The translations under genes and the position numbers were made by a program. DNA of 64,000 bases from Aurantimonas sp. HBX-1 (GTDB lineage Bacteria > Pseudomonadota > Alphaproteobacteria > Rhizobiales > Rhizobiaceae): contig NZ_CP090066.1 in assembly GCF_021391535.1 (NCBI RefSeq), positions 4,105,501-4,169,500 on the forward strand. Reading direction: 5' to 3'. Positions within the stretch are counted from its first letter, which is position 1, and each line of letters opens with the position of its first letter. This document shows, piece after piece, positions 20,492 through 29,605 of the stretch. The notes beneath the pieces are model-generated. The model was given only the letters and a program-made list of their open reading frames with translations. It ran no database searches and had not been told where the DNA came from.

Positions 20492-20619
20492 GCGGAAGCT
20501 GCCGGCTGCCGTTCCCGGTGCCGCAGCAACAATAGGAGCGGGTTCCCGGTATTCGCGGAACCCAAAACCTGCCTCGCGGCTTCCTTGGGGGGCATCGGCC
20601 CCGGTCGAGAGGGGTTTTC

Positions 20620-21690
20620 ATGCAGGTTCCAGAACGCGATGCCGAATTCGCCCGGCGGACGCTGATCGCCGCCGGGATCGTCATCGCGCTGGTGGCGGGA
20701 CTGGCGCTCCTTTGGATGGCCTCCGACGCGATCTTCCTCATCTTCGCCGGCCTGCTGCTCGCATCGGTGTTCACGGGCCTCGCCTCGCTGCTGCACAGGG
20801 TGGGCCTGCCGAAGAAGGCCGGCCTGGTCGTGGTCATCCTGCTGCTGCTCGGATCGATTGCTGGCGGCTTCACCTGGGGCGGCATCACCATCGTCCAGCA
20901 ATTCAGCGACCTGACCAACCTCGTCGAGGAGCAGCTGGGCCGCCTGCCGGCGCTGTTCGATGAACTCGATCTTCCGGCGGGCGACACCAACGCCGAAGAA
21001 AGCGTGCGCGATTTTCTGCCGGACCCGAGCCGCGTCGTCTCATCGGCCGTATCGATCGTCGGCAGCCTTGGCAACGCGTTCATCGCGCTGTTCATCGCGA
21101 TCTTCATTTCCTGGCAGCCGGGCCTCTATCGCCGCGGCACGGTCAGCCTGTTTCCTCAGGCCAAGCGCCCGCGCATCGACGCGACGCTGAACAAGAGTGC
21201 GCGAACGCTGACGCTGTGGCTGGCGGGCCAGGCGATCTCGATGGCGACGATCTTCGTCGTCACGCTGATCGCGCTTTGGGTCATCGGGATGCCGAACGCC
21301 TTCCTCCTGGCGCTGCAGGCGGGCCTCCTCGCCTTCGTCCCGACCATCGGACCGTTCGTCGCCGGCGTCGTCATCGTGCTCGCAGGCTTTGCCGAGAGCA
21401 CCGAGATGGCGCTCTACGGCCTCGGGGCCTACATCCTCATCCAGGGCGTCGAGAGCAACGTCACCCAGCCGCTGGCGCAGCGTTTCACCTCGTCCCTGCC
21501 GCCGGCCCTGACGCTCGGCGCGCAGCTGGTCATGGGCGTCCTTTTCGGCATGGCCGGGCTGATTCTCGCCGTCCCGATGGTGGCGGTGCTGAAGACGCTG
21601 GTCGACGAGCTCTACGTCAAGGATACGCTCGGCGGACCCTACCGGAAGGACGACCCGATGGCGGCGCTGACCGACACGAGCAGGTCGTAG
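20620..21690 (+). CDS. AI-2E family (PerM/TqsA-like) membrane permease
   Basis: This 356-residue inner-membrane protein of the AI-2E/UPF0118 family has about eight hydrophobic segments. They include two at the start (TLIAAGIVIALVAGLALLWM, AIFLIFAGLLLASVFTGLAS), one near residue 75, and a C-terminal cluster with GLLAFVPTIGPFVAGVVIVL. The family has been linked to autoinducer-2 or ion export, but substrates are mostly unknown. The C-terminal part around LVMGVLFGMAGLILAVPMVAVLKTL is the conserved family signature. GAGAGGGG precedes ATG 20620. The 128-bp gap to yggS shows nothing recognisable. Confidence 0.88.
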   Translation: MQVPERDAEFARRTLIAAGIVIALVAGLALLWMASDAIFLIFAGLLLASVFTGLASLLHRVGLPKKAGLVVVILLLLGSIAGGFTWGGITIVQQFSDLTNLVEEQLGRLPALFDELDLPAGDTNAEESVRDFLPDPSRVVSSAVSIVGSLGNAFIALFIAIFISWQPGLYRRGTVSLFPQAKRPRIDATLNKSARTLTLWLAGQAISMATIFVVTLIALWVIGMPNAFLLALQAGLLAFVPTIGPFVAGVVIVLAGFAESTEMALYGLGAYILIQGVESNVTQPLAQRFTSSLPPALTLGAQLVMGVLFGMAGLILAVPMVAVLKTLVDELYVKDTLGGPYRKDDPMAALTDTSRS

Positions 21691-21743
21691 CTTCTCCGGG
21701 CCGCCTTCCCCCCATCACCCCTCGATCACTGAAAGGCACTTCC

Positions 21744-22139
21744 ATGGGTTTCACCAGCTTCAGCCCGCTCGGCGTCGTCATCGCCGCCCTCCTCGCCTTC
21801 GGCTTCGGATTTGCCTGGCATCGGGCAGTCGAGAAGCCGTGGATGACGGCCAGCGGCTATGGCGGCCGCCCGGCCCTGAAGCCCGGGCCGCTGGCCATCG
21901 TCTTTCTCGCCGAGCTGGTGATGGCCGGCGCGCTGGCCGGGATCGTCGGCCATATCGGCCCCGTGACCGTCGGCAACGCCCTGATCACCGGCGTCCTCAT
22001 CTGGGCCGGCTTCGTGCTGACGACGATCGTCGTCGATCATTCCTACGAGGCTCGGTCGCGCAAGCTGACCTATCTCAATGCCGGGCACTGGCTGGGCGTC
22101 ATCGTCATCATGAGCGTGGTGATCGGCCTGGTGGGCTGA
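21744..22139 (+). CDS. DUF1761-family small membrane protein
   Basis: This 131-residue protein has four predicted transmembrane segments: LGVVIAALLAFGFGFAW, IVFLAELVMAGALAGIVG, ALITGVLIWAGFVLTTIV and WLGVIVIMSVVIGLVG. The order and spacing (FGFAWHRAV early, HSYEARSRKLTYLNAGHW late) fit the DUF1761 family of unknown function. ATG 21744 has GAAAGG 8 bp upstream. It follows the AI-2E permease by 53 bp and may share its transcript. A GC-rich hairpin at 22146-22162 follows the stop. Confidence 0.8.
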   Translation: MGFTSFSPLGVVIAALLAFGFGFAWHRAVEKPWMTASGYGGRPALKPGPLAIVFLAELVMAGALAGIVGHIGPVTVGNALITGVLIWAGFVLTTIVVDHSYEARSRKLTYLNAGHWLGVIVIMSVVIGLVG

Positions 22140-22145
22140 GGCCTG

Positions 22146-22162
22146 GGGCGCTGGCAGCGCCC
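22146..22162 (+). terminator. Hairpin after the DUF1761 gene
   Basis: GGGCGCT-GGC-AGCGCCC is a perfect 7-bp stem 6 bp past the stop codon. There is no T run, so it is a weak candidate terminator. Confidence 0.35.
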
Positions 22163-22392
22163 ACAACGCCTTTCGACGGGCAGACCCGGGGCGCTCTGAC
22201 ACGAGGTGTCCCAGGCGACGGCCGCCGAGGACCCGCGCGCTCAACGGGCAGCGGCGCAGGTGCGGATTGATCCGGCCCCATGTCGTCTCCCGCGAAAGTA
22301 TAACACCCGCGAACTGGACCCCCGGCGGCCTTCTCAACTAAGTTGCGCGCCAGAATGCCGGCTTCGACCGGCGCGCGACGGGAGGCACGGGA

Positions 22393-24342
<1,950 letters not shown>

Positions 24343-24437
24343 GGCGGCCGCCGCTGTCGGTGTTGACTGCGCCGGCGGCGGCTAAGACGGGCGTTTAAGG
24401 CTCCACCGCCGGCGGCTTGGCACGCCAGCCCCTCTCG

Positions 24438-24475
24438 GCGTCATCCCCGGGATTGACCCGGGGACCCATTCCAGG
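24438..24475. repeat. REP-like intergenic palindrome
   Basis: CCCCGGG-ATTGA-CCCGGGG (24445-24463) lies inside a GCGTCATC...GGGACCCATTCC frame. It resembles the larger element between sucC and sucD (GTCATCCTCGGG...CCGAGGAT), so the two probably belong to one repeat family. This is inferred from the shared GTCATCC(C/T)CGGG core only. Confidence 0.55.
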
Positions 24476-24557
24476 CCGCCCGAGCCGCCGATAACGCTCA
24501 AAGGCGTTCCCGTTGGGCCTCCCACTTCCACCTGCAGCGCCAAGGCCTTGCGTGAAA

Positions 24558-24576
24558 CTGGCGCAAAATGCGCCAG
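24558..24576. promoter_or_regulatory. Inverted repeat just upstream of a predicted promoter
   Basis: CTGGCGCA-AAA-TGCGCCAG is a perfect 8+8 bp inverted repeat ending 4 bp before the -35 box at 24581. Its place suggests an operator or activator site for the small locus that follows. It could instead be the acs terminator, but no T run follows and acs ends 215 bp upstream. Confidence 0.4.
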
Positions 24577-24580
24577 GCTC

Positions 24581-24609
24581 TTGCAGTGCCGCATTTTTCT
24601 ACCCATACT
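24581..24609 (+). promoter_or_regulatory. Predicted sigma70-type promoter of the small locus
   Basis: TTGCAG (24581-24586) and CATACT (24604-24609) are separated by exactly 17 bp. A start near 24616 would give a transcript of about 195 nt ending at the terminator at 24778-24809. Confidence 0.5.
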
Positions 24610-24645
24610 CCTGGCGTGTTCAACGAAGCGAAAGGAGGTGATCCA

Positions 24646-24723
24646 ATGTCGAGTGATTTCCAGGTACCGGTTGGGTCTCAGTATCTTGGCAACGCGGCGG
24701 AGCAGCCTCCTCGCTTCGTATAA
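24646..24723 (+). CDS. Putative 25-residue small protein with an extreme Shine-Dalgarno site
   Basis: The ORF starts MSSDFQVPVGSQYLG and ends PPRFV before TAA. The bases just before the ATG, GAAAGGAGGTGATCCA (24630-24645), are complementary to 16 consecutive bases of the 3' end of 16S rRNA as usually found in alphaproteobacteria; GGAGG to ATG spacing is 7 bp. There is no membrane segment or signal. Third codon positions are much less GC-biased than in neighbouring genes, so the sequence may be selected as RNA as much as protein. I do not recognise the peptide. It may be a real small protein, a leader peptide, or a ribosome-binding decoy. Confidence 0.5.
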   Translation: MSSDFQVPVGSQYLGNAAEQPPRFV

Positions 24724-24777
24724 GATATGCAGGTCCGGATTTCGGTCTGACGACCGCCGGTAATTGAGACATCACGG

Positions 24778-24809
24778 GGCCGCTTCCTGGAGACAGGGAG
24801 CGGCCTTTT
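24778..24809 (+). terminator. Strong intrinsic terminator of the small locus
   Basis: GGCCGCTTCCTG and CAGGGAGCGGCC form a 12-bp stem (one G-T pair) around a GAGA tetraloop, followed at once by TTTT. This is one of the clearest intrinsic terminators in the window. Confidence 0.85.
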
Positions 24810-24850
24810 GATTGCGCGGCACCCACTCAACGCTTCGACCTGCAGACGCG

Positions 24851-24883
24851 AAAAGGCCCGCTCCACGAGGTGAAGCGGGCCTT
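24851..24883 (-). terminator. Terminator of the PRC-barrel gene
   Basis: On the minus strand AAGGCCCGCT and AGCGGGCCTT form a 10-bp stem with an 11-nt loop, followed by TT. It begins about 50 bp after the stop codon of the gene at 24932-25801 and faces the terminator at 24778-24809. Confidence 0.75.
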
Positions 24884-24931
24884 CATCTTGTGAACTGCCG
24901 GCGAGCGTCGCCGGCGGCTCAAGCCGTCAGC

Positions 24932-25801
24932 TTACTGGGCCGGGGCGTTGCTCGCCGGGGCCATGCCGCTGTCGGTGGCCGGCGTGGTCGGGGCGGCGCC
25001 GGTAGCGGCCGCGTCGTCACTGTCCATGTCGTCGGCCTCTTCACCATAGGCCGGCGCGCTCTCGAGCTCTTCACGCGTCACGTTGAGCACGATGCGGTCC
25101 GGGAGGTTGTCCTCGCCGACGACCGGGGTCACCGGCTCCGTGGTGGAGGCGGTCGTCTCCGCACCGCCAGCCGGGGCCGCCGGGTCGGCGGCCATTCCGC
25201 CAGCCGCGGGAGCCGCAGGGGCCGCCGCGTCAGCGGTTGCCTCAACCTCGGCTTCGGTCGGCAGGCCCTCGGTCTTGCCCGGGCCGAACTCGAGCGCGTC
25301 CATCGACACGGCGACGTCCTTCTCGCCGATGCCGAGGAAGCCGCCGACGCCGACCAGCACGGCCAGAACCTCACCCTGCTCGGAGAGCAGGACGTCGCTG
25401 ATCGAGCCGATATTCTCGCCCGTCGTGTCGTAGACTTCCTTGCCTTCCAGATCCGAGGCGCGCCACGAGCCGGTGGGCTCGACGGTCACGAACGGACCTT
25501 CGGCACTGGCCATGTCGGCGCCGGCTTCCGAGTCCGGGGTGGCTGCCATGTCCGAACCGGTATCGGCTTCCGGCATGGCCGCCGTGCCCGAGGTGTCGGC
25601 GGGCGACGTGGTGGTGTCGGTGGCAGTGGAGTCCGGCGTCGCGGCGGCGTCGGGTGCTGCCGGTTCCGTCATCTCGGCCGGCTTGGATTCATCGGTCATC
25701 GACGGGGCGGTGCCGGTGGCGGGCGCCTGGGTGTCCTGGGCAAAAGCGGCGAACGGCATGACGACGCCGGCGAGAAGCATGGGGAGAAGAGTCTTACGCA
25801 T
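24932..25801 (-). CDS. Exported PRC-barrel domain protein with low-complexity flanks
   Basis: This 289-residue protein has a signal peptide (MRKTLLPMLLAGVVMPFAAFA, likely cut after AFA). About 80 residues rich in Ala, Thr, Pro, Asp and Met follow. A PRC-barrel domain comes next, about residues 110-165 (WRASDLEGKEVYDTTGENIGSISDVLL to GIGEKDVAVSMDALEF), and then a second Ala/Pro/Thr-rich stretch. A short structured end (LPDRIVLNVTREELESAPAYGEE) resembles the tail of other alphaproteobacterial periplasmic PRC-barrel proteins. The function is unknown. The strong negative charge suggests a periplasmic or surface role. Confidence 0.8.
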   Translation of the reverse strand: MRKTLLPMLLAGVVMPFAAFAQDTQAPATGTAPSMTDESKPAEMTEPAAPDAAATPDSTATDTTTSPADTSGTAAMPEADTGSDMAATPDSEAGADMASAEGPFVTVEPTGSWRASDLEGKEVYDTTGENIGSISDVLLSEQGEVLAVLVGVGGFLGIGEKDVAVSMDALEFGPGKTEGLPTEAEVEATADAAAPAAPAAGGMAADPAAPAGGAETTASTTEPVTPVVGEDNLPDRIVLNVTREELESAPAYGEEADDMDSDDAAATGAAPTTPATDSGMAPASNAPAQ

Positions 25802-26002
25802 CGGTCAGTTCTCCAAAAGTTGATGTGGAGAATGAATGTGCTTCGCCGGTACTGGTTCCCGCAAAATCAACAAGACTCGCCGAAACGACTTGCCGGTGCC
25901 CGCTTTGCCCGGCGAAGGCCGCGCCGGCGATGACTCGACGGGCAGTCGGCGGCGCTCACGGCCCGTAATAACCGAGGCCGGATTGGTCCGGCTGCCCGGG
26001 TT

Positions 26003-27277
26003 TCAGGCGTAGAGGTCGCGCCGGGTCGGCGGCAGGCCGCTCGGCCCTTTGGAGCGCTTCGAGGCCAGCGTCTGGTAGATCAGCAGGCCGCCCCGCTCGA
26101 ACCCCAGCGAGACGCCGGCCAGATACAGCAGCCAGAGCCGGGCGCGCTCCTCGCCGGCGATGGCGGCGGCTTCCGGCATGCGCGCGGCGAGCCGGTCGTG
26201 CCAGAGGCGGCAGGTGCGGGCGTAATGCTCCCGCCAGTTCTCGACGTCGTGCACCTCGAAGCGGTGCTTCTCGAGCATCCCGGCGGAATGGCCGATATGG
26301 TCGAGCTCGGCGCCGGGGAAGATGTAGCGGATGATCGCCGCATACTCCTTCGTGCCCTTGCGAAATTTCGCATCGGTGGCCTTGGCCGGCCGGGTGATCG
26401 CGTGATGCAGATAGAGGCCGTTTGGCCGCAGCAGGCCCCGCACCGCCTTGAAATAGGCGTCGTGATTGTCCCAGCCGACATGCTCGAACATGCCGATCGA
26501 GGCGATCTTGTCGAACGTGCCGGTGAGCGCCTGGAAGGGCTTCAGTTCCACCGTCACCTTGTCCGCCAGTCCCTTGGCGGCGATGCGCTCGCGGGCGAGG
26601 CGGTATTGCGCCTGGCTGAGCGTCACGCCGTGGCCGGTGACCCCGTGATGCTCGGCGGCGTGGATCAGCAGGGCGCCCCAGCCGCAGCCGATGTCGAGGA
26701 AGCGCTCGCCCTGCCGCAGCCGCAGCTTGCGGCAGATCATCTCCAGCTTGTCGTGCTGGGCCTTGTCGATGTCGTCGTGCCAGCCGTCGAAATAGGCGCA
26801 GGAATAGAGCATCCGGCTGTCGAGGAAGAGCCGGTAGAAGTCGTTCGAGATATCGTAGTGGAACTGGATCGCCGCCATGGAGGAGCCGCTGGCGCCGGCG
26901 CCATCGCCGGATGTCGCCATTGCCTGGCGCTTGCCCTGACGGGAGAGGCGGTAGAGCGCCGGCAGGGCCGCCGCGAGCTTCAGCTTGCCGAGGCGCTTCA
27001 GCGCATCGCGCGTCTTGATGTCGGACCGCGCTTTGGCGACGTCGAAGATCGTCCCGCCCTCGATGTCGATGGCGCGGGACATCCAGAGCTCCACCGCCGT
27101 CGCGATGCGCGGCGAGATCGCCAGGCGTGCCAGGGCGGCGGGGTCGTTGAGCGCCAGGACCGGACCATCGGCAGGGCCGATCCGCTCGCCGGTCCAGAGC
27201 CGCACGGCGATCTTCGGCTGGAAGGCGGCGACGGCGTCGCGCACCAGAGCCTCGAGTTTCGCGTCGCCCGTTGCCAT
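26003..27277 (-). CDS. cfa: Cyclopropane-fatty-acyl-phospholipid synthase
   Basis: Cfa adds a methylene bridge from SAM to unsaturated acyl chains of membrane phospholipids, a stress and stationary-phase change. The 424-residue product has a short N-terminal domain and then the SAM fold: FLDIGCGWGALLIHAAEHHG, GVTLSQAQYRLARERI, FDKIASIGMFEHVGWDNHDAYF and YLHHAITRP. These are strong CFA/mycolic-acid-methyltransferase family signatures. ATG 27277 (MATGDAKLEAL) is the natural start, with GGGAATGGG upstream. The frame is open further but is not family-like there. A parS palindrome lies 11 bp upstream and may overlap its promoter. Confidence 0.92.
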   Translation of the reverse strand: MATGDAKLEALVRDAVAAFQPKIAVRLWTGERIGPADGPVLALNDPAALARLAISPRIATAVELWMSRAIDIEGGTIFDVAKARSDIKTRDALKRLGKLKLAAALPALYRLSRQGKRQAMATSGDGAGASGSSMAAIQFHYDISNDFYRLFLDSRMLYSCAYFDGWHDDIDKAQHDKLEMICRKLRLRQGERFLDIGCGWGALLIHAAEHHGVTGHGVTLSQAQYRLARERIAAKGLADKVTVELKPFQALTGTFDKIASIGMFEHVGWDNHDAYFKAVRGLLRPNGLYLHHAITRPAKATDAKFRKGTKEYAAIIRYIFPGAELDHIGHSAGMLEKHRFEVHDVENWREHYARTCRLWHDRLAARMPEAAAIAGEERARLWLLYLAGVSLGFERGGLLIYQTLASKRSKGPSGLPPTRRDLYA

Positions 27278-27287
27278 CGCCCATTCC

Positions 27288-27303
27288 CGTTTCACGTGAA
27301 ACT
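27288..27303. other. parS: parS site upstream of cfa
   Basis: CGTTTCACGTGAAACT matches the parS consensus at 14 of 16 and has the complete 14-bp palindrome GTTTCACGTGAAAC; only the outermost bases differ. It is intergenic, 11 bp before the cfa start codon, about 16 kb from parA. Confidence 0.75.
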
Positions 27304-27399
27304 GCCCGCAAGCCGCTCTCTGCGCATATCGCGACCGGCGCGGCACCGCAATCGAGGACGACGAGGGAAGGGCGGCGATGAACGGCGCGGCGGCGGCGG

Positions 27400-27915
27400 T
27401 CAGCCCGGGCTGAGACTGCCCGGATCGACCGCGCTCAGGTCCTGGCCGGCGGCGCCGACGCACCAGTCACGGCGCTTGCCGCCGCCATAGGGCGCGACGA
27501 GCCCTTCGCGCAGCAGGATCTTGCCGAGGTCGGGGTAGTCGGCCGTCGACAGGGTGGCCAGCACGCGGCCGAAATACTTGTCGCCGGAAATGTCGGCCAG
27601 CGTCACCGGGCCATCGCCGAGGAGGGCGGCAAGGCGCTCGGTCGCACGAGCCGCTGCGGCCTTTTCGGCATCGCATTTGCCGCGGTGCTCCGGCGCGTCG
27701 ATCCCCTGCAGCCGGACCGCCACCTGCACCGCCTGCATCGGCCAGACGAACGCCTCGACCTCGACCGTATCGCCGTCGCGGACCTTGATCACGCGCGCCT
27801 CGACCGGCCCGGCGATGGACCGCGGGTAGGATTCCTGCGCCCCGGCCGGCGACAGGCCGGAGGCGAGCCCGAAGGCGATGATGCAACCCGAGAGTGTGAG
27901 GCGCGAAAGGAGCAA
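27400..27915 (-). CDS. Exported thermonuclease-like (SNase family) protein
   Basis: This 171-residue protein has a signal peptide (LTLSGCIIAFGLASGLSPAGA, cut near AGAQE), so it is probably periplasmic or secreted. The staphylococcal-nuclease fold follows: RVIKVRDGDTVEVEA with the calcium aspartates, VRLQGIDAPEHRGKC with the catalytic Arg and Glu, and KYFGRVLATL with the second catalytic Arg. The start is a TTG, because a stop codon lies eight codons upstream and no ATG or GTG is available in frame. The gene lies 122 bp upstream of cfa in the same direction. Confidence 0.83.
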   Translation of the reverse strand: MLLSRLTLSGCIIAFGLASGLSPAGAQESYPRSIAGPVEARVIKVRDGDTVEVEAFVWPMQAVQVAVRLQGIDAPEHRGKCDAEKAAAARATERLAALLGDGPVTLADISGDKYFGRVLATLSTADYPDLGKILLREGLVAPYGGGKRRDWCVGAAGQDLSAVDPGSLSPG

Positions 27916-28165
27916 GAGGTTACTGCCATCGAATCAAATGCGATGACGGATAATATTCCTACCTGCCGGACGGCACAAGCCAGGGAGAGACGCGCGATGC
28001 GCTGTGTTGAATCTGACGTGGCGGCATTTTGCGACCCGGACGCGATCGGTTTCATTCACCGCTAGGACGCAAGGCACACAATCACCGGGTGAGGCACGGC
28101 GAAGCCGCGTGCGCGAATTGCGAGGCCGAAGCCGGCGGCGACATCAGATATAACGGGCGGCAACC
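27916..28165. other. Gap between the SDHAF4-like gene and the nuclease gene
   Basis: No gene is evident in these 250 bp. A locally AT-rich stretch at 27929-27965 just upstream of the minus-strand nuclease could hold its promoter, but I see no convincing -35/-10 pair. Confidence 0.3.
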
Positions 28166-28390
28166 TCAGAAATCGGAGGTGATGCCGTTCTTCTCCCAGT
28201 CGCCGTAGCGCACCGGCTCGGGCCCTTTCGGTCCGTTGACCTCGGGGGGCCGCGCGGTCGCCTCGGCTTCCCCCCGGCGCCGGCGCTCCGCCGCCTCCGC
28301 CAGCGCCCGTTGGGCGGCTTCCGGCAGTTCAGCTTTCGCCGGCGGCTCGGCCGAGCGTGCGGGATCCCCGCCATCGGGCATCTCTGTCAT
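28166..28390 (-). CDS. DUF1674 / succinate dehydrogenase assembly factor 4-like protein
   Basis: This 74-residue protein ends GPKGPEPVRYGDWEKNGITSDF, the diagnostic C-terminal signature of the DUF1674/SDHAF4 family. The N-terminal half is Ala/Glu/Arg-rich and predicted helical. In eukaryotes the family helps assemble flavinated SdhA; in bacteria the role is inferred from that. It is divergent from htpX across a 291-bp gap, a common arrangement in Hyphomicrobiales. No sdh genes lie in this window. Confidence 0.88.
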   Translation of the reverse strand: MTEMPDGGDPARSAEPPAKAELPEAAQRALAEAAERRRRGEAEATARPPEVNGPKGPEPVRYGDWEKNGITSDF

Positions 28391-28681
28391 CGTCGATCAT
28401 CCTTTCCCGGCCTGTCGGGACGTCCCTGGGCAGAAGGCCCGCTGCACCGGCGCGTTCCGAGTCCGCTCCGCGTCCAGATAAGCATTGTCGGCGGCGGGTG
28501 AAGTCCTTGGAAGGCTCGCGCGGTCGCGACCGGCCGAGAATCCCTCGCGGGTCGCCCGGATCCCCGCAAAACCCCGCACGCGGCCGCCTTCCAGCATTGA
28601 AGAAACCGCCCGCGATCCCCAGATTTGCGGCCGACACGGCGCGATTGGTCGCGCTCTACCGGACGGAGGTCGACCCCCCGC
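28391..28681. other. Divergent SDHAF4-like/htpX intergenic region
   Basis: This 291-bp gap should hold both promoters. I see no gene, no repeat and no clear promoter boxes; GGAGG at 28665-28669 is too far from the htpX ATG to be a normal ribosome-binding site. Confidence 0.3.
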
Positions 28682-29605
28682 ATGAACATGATCAAGACGG
28701 CGATGCTGATCGCCTTCATGACCGCCCTCTTCATGGGCGTGGGCTTCCTGATCGGCGGCCGCGCCGGCATGATGATCGCCTTCGTGGTCGCCGCCGGCAT
28801 GAACCTCTTCTCCTACTGGAACTCCGACAAGATGGTGCTGCGGATGCACCATGCCCGCGAGGTCGACGCCCGCACCGCACCGGAGTTCTACCGCATCGTC
28901 GAGGGGCTTTCGGCCAATGCCGGCCTGCCGATGCCGAAGGTCTACGTCATCCAGAACGCGCAGCCGAACGCCTTCGCCACCGGCCGCAACCCCGAGAATG
29001 CCGCCGTCGCGGCGACGACGGGCCTGCTCGAGCGGCTGAGCCCGGAGGAGGTCGCGGCGGTGATGGCGCACGAGCTGGCGCATGTGCAGAACCGCGACAC
29101 GCTGATCATGACGATCACCGCGACGCTCGCCGGCGCGATCTCGATGCTCGGCAATTTCGCCTTCTTCTTCGGCGGCAACCGCGACAACAACAATCCGCTC
29201 GGCATGATCGGGCTGCTGGTCGGCATGCTTGTCGCGCCGTTCGCGGCGATGCTGGTGCAGATGGCGATCAGCCGGACGCGGGAATATTCCGCCGACCGGC
29301 GCGGCGCCGAGATCTGCGGCAATCCGCTCTGGCTCGCCACGGCGCTCGACAAGATTGCCCGCAGCGCCGGCCGCATCGTCAACCCGGACGCCGAGCGCAA
29401 TCCGGCGAGCGCCCACATGTTCATCATTAATCCGCTGTCCGGCCAGCGCATGGACGGGCTCTTCTCGACCCACCCGAACCCGGCCAACCGCATCGCGGCA
29501 CTTGAGGCGATGGCGGCGGAGATGGGGGTCGGCGGCGCTGCGGACCGGTCGATTGCGCCTCCCGCCGGCCCGTGGGGCGGCCCGCGCCGGGGACCGTGGG
29601 GTTGA
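28682..29605 (+). CDS. htpX: Membrane zinc metalloprotease HtpX
   Basis: HtpX is an M48-family protease in the inner membrane that degrades damaged membrane proteins under heat or envelope stress. The 307-residue product begins MNMIKTAMLIAFMTALFMG with two early transmembrane segments. The zinc motif HELAH is in VMAHELAHVQNRDTLIM near residue 130, two more hydrophobic segments follow, and the third ligand region is SRTREYSADRRGAE. ATG 28688 is an alternative start. Its stop codon overlaps the proposed rsmB start. Confidence 0.95.
   Translation: MNMIKTAMLIAFMTALFMGVGFLIGGRAGMMIAFVVAAGMNLFSYWNSDKMVLRMHHAREVDARTAPEFYRIVEGLSANAGLPMPKVYVIQNAQPNAFATGRNPENAAVAATTGLLERLSPEEVAAVMAHELAHVQNRDTLIMTITATLAGAISMLGNFAFFFGGNRDNNNPLGMIGLLVGMLVAPFAAMLVQMAISRTREYSADRRGAEICGNPLWLATALDKIARSAGRIVNPDAERNPASAHMFIINPLSGQRMDGLFSTHPNPANRIAALEAMAAEMGVGGAADRSIAPPAGPWGGPRRGPWG

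Larger units (their letters stand above)
24343..24645. other. 303-bp gap after acs: palindromic repeat, then a promoter
   Basis: No protein gene is visible until 24646. The left half holds a palindromic repeat of the type often scattered in Hyphomicrobiales genomes (24438-24475). The right half holds the inverted repeat at 24558, a predicted promoter and a very strong ribosome-binding site. Confidence 0.6.
24616..24809 (+). ncRNA. Candidate small transcript: structured small mRNA or regulatory RNA
   Basis: The limits are inferred from the promoter at 24581-24609 and the terminator at 24778-24809. The transcript would hold a 25-codon ORF (24646-24723). It can form a long-range stem in which CGAAGCGA (24624-24631) plus GGAGG (24634-24638) pair with CCTCC TCGCTTCG (24706-24718). 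That is 13 base pairs with a 2-nt bulge, closing a 67-nt loop that contains the start codon. A small hairpin CGGTC-TGAC-GACCG follows the ORF. The stem would hide the ribosome-binding site, so translation could be switched. I do not recognise a named RNA family. Confidence 0.45.

Noticed and set aside
27789..28055. An 88-residue minus-strand frame covering the start of the nuclease gene
   Set aside because: It overlaps the SNase signal peptide in another frame and has Arg/Ser-rich shadow composition.
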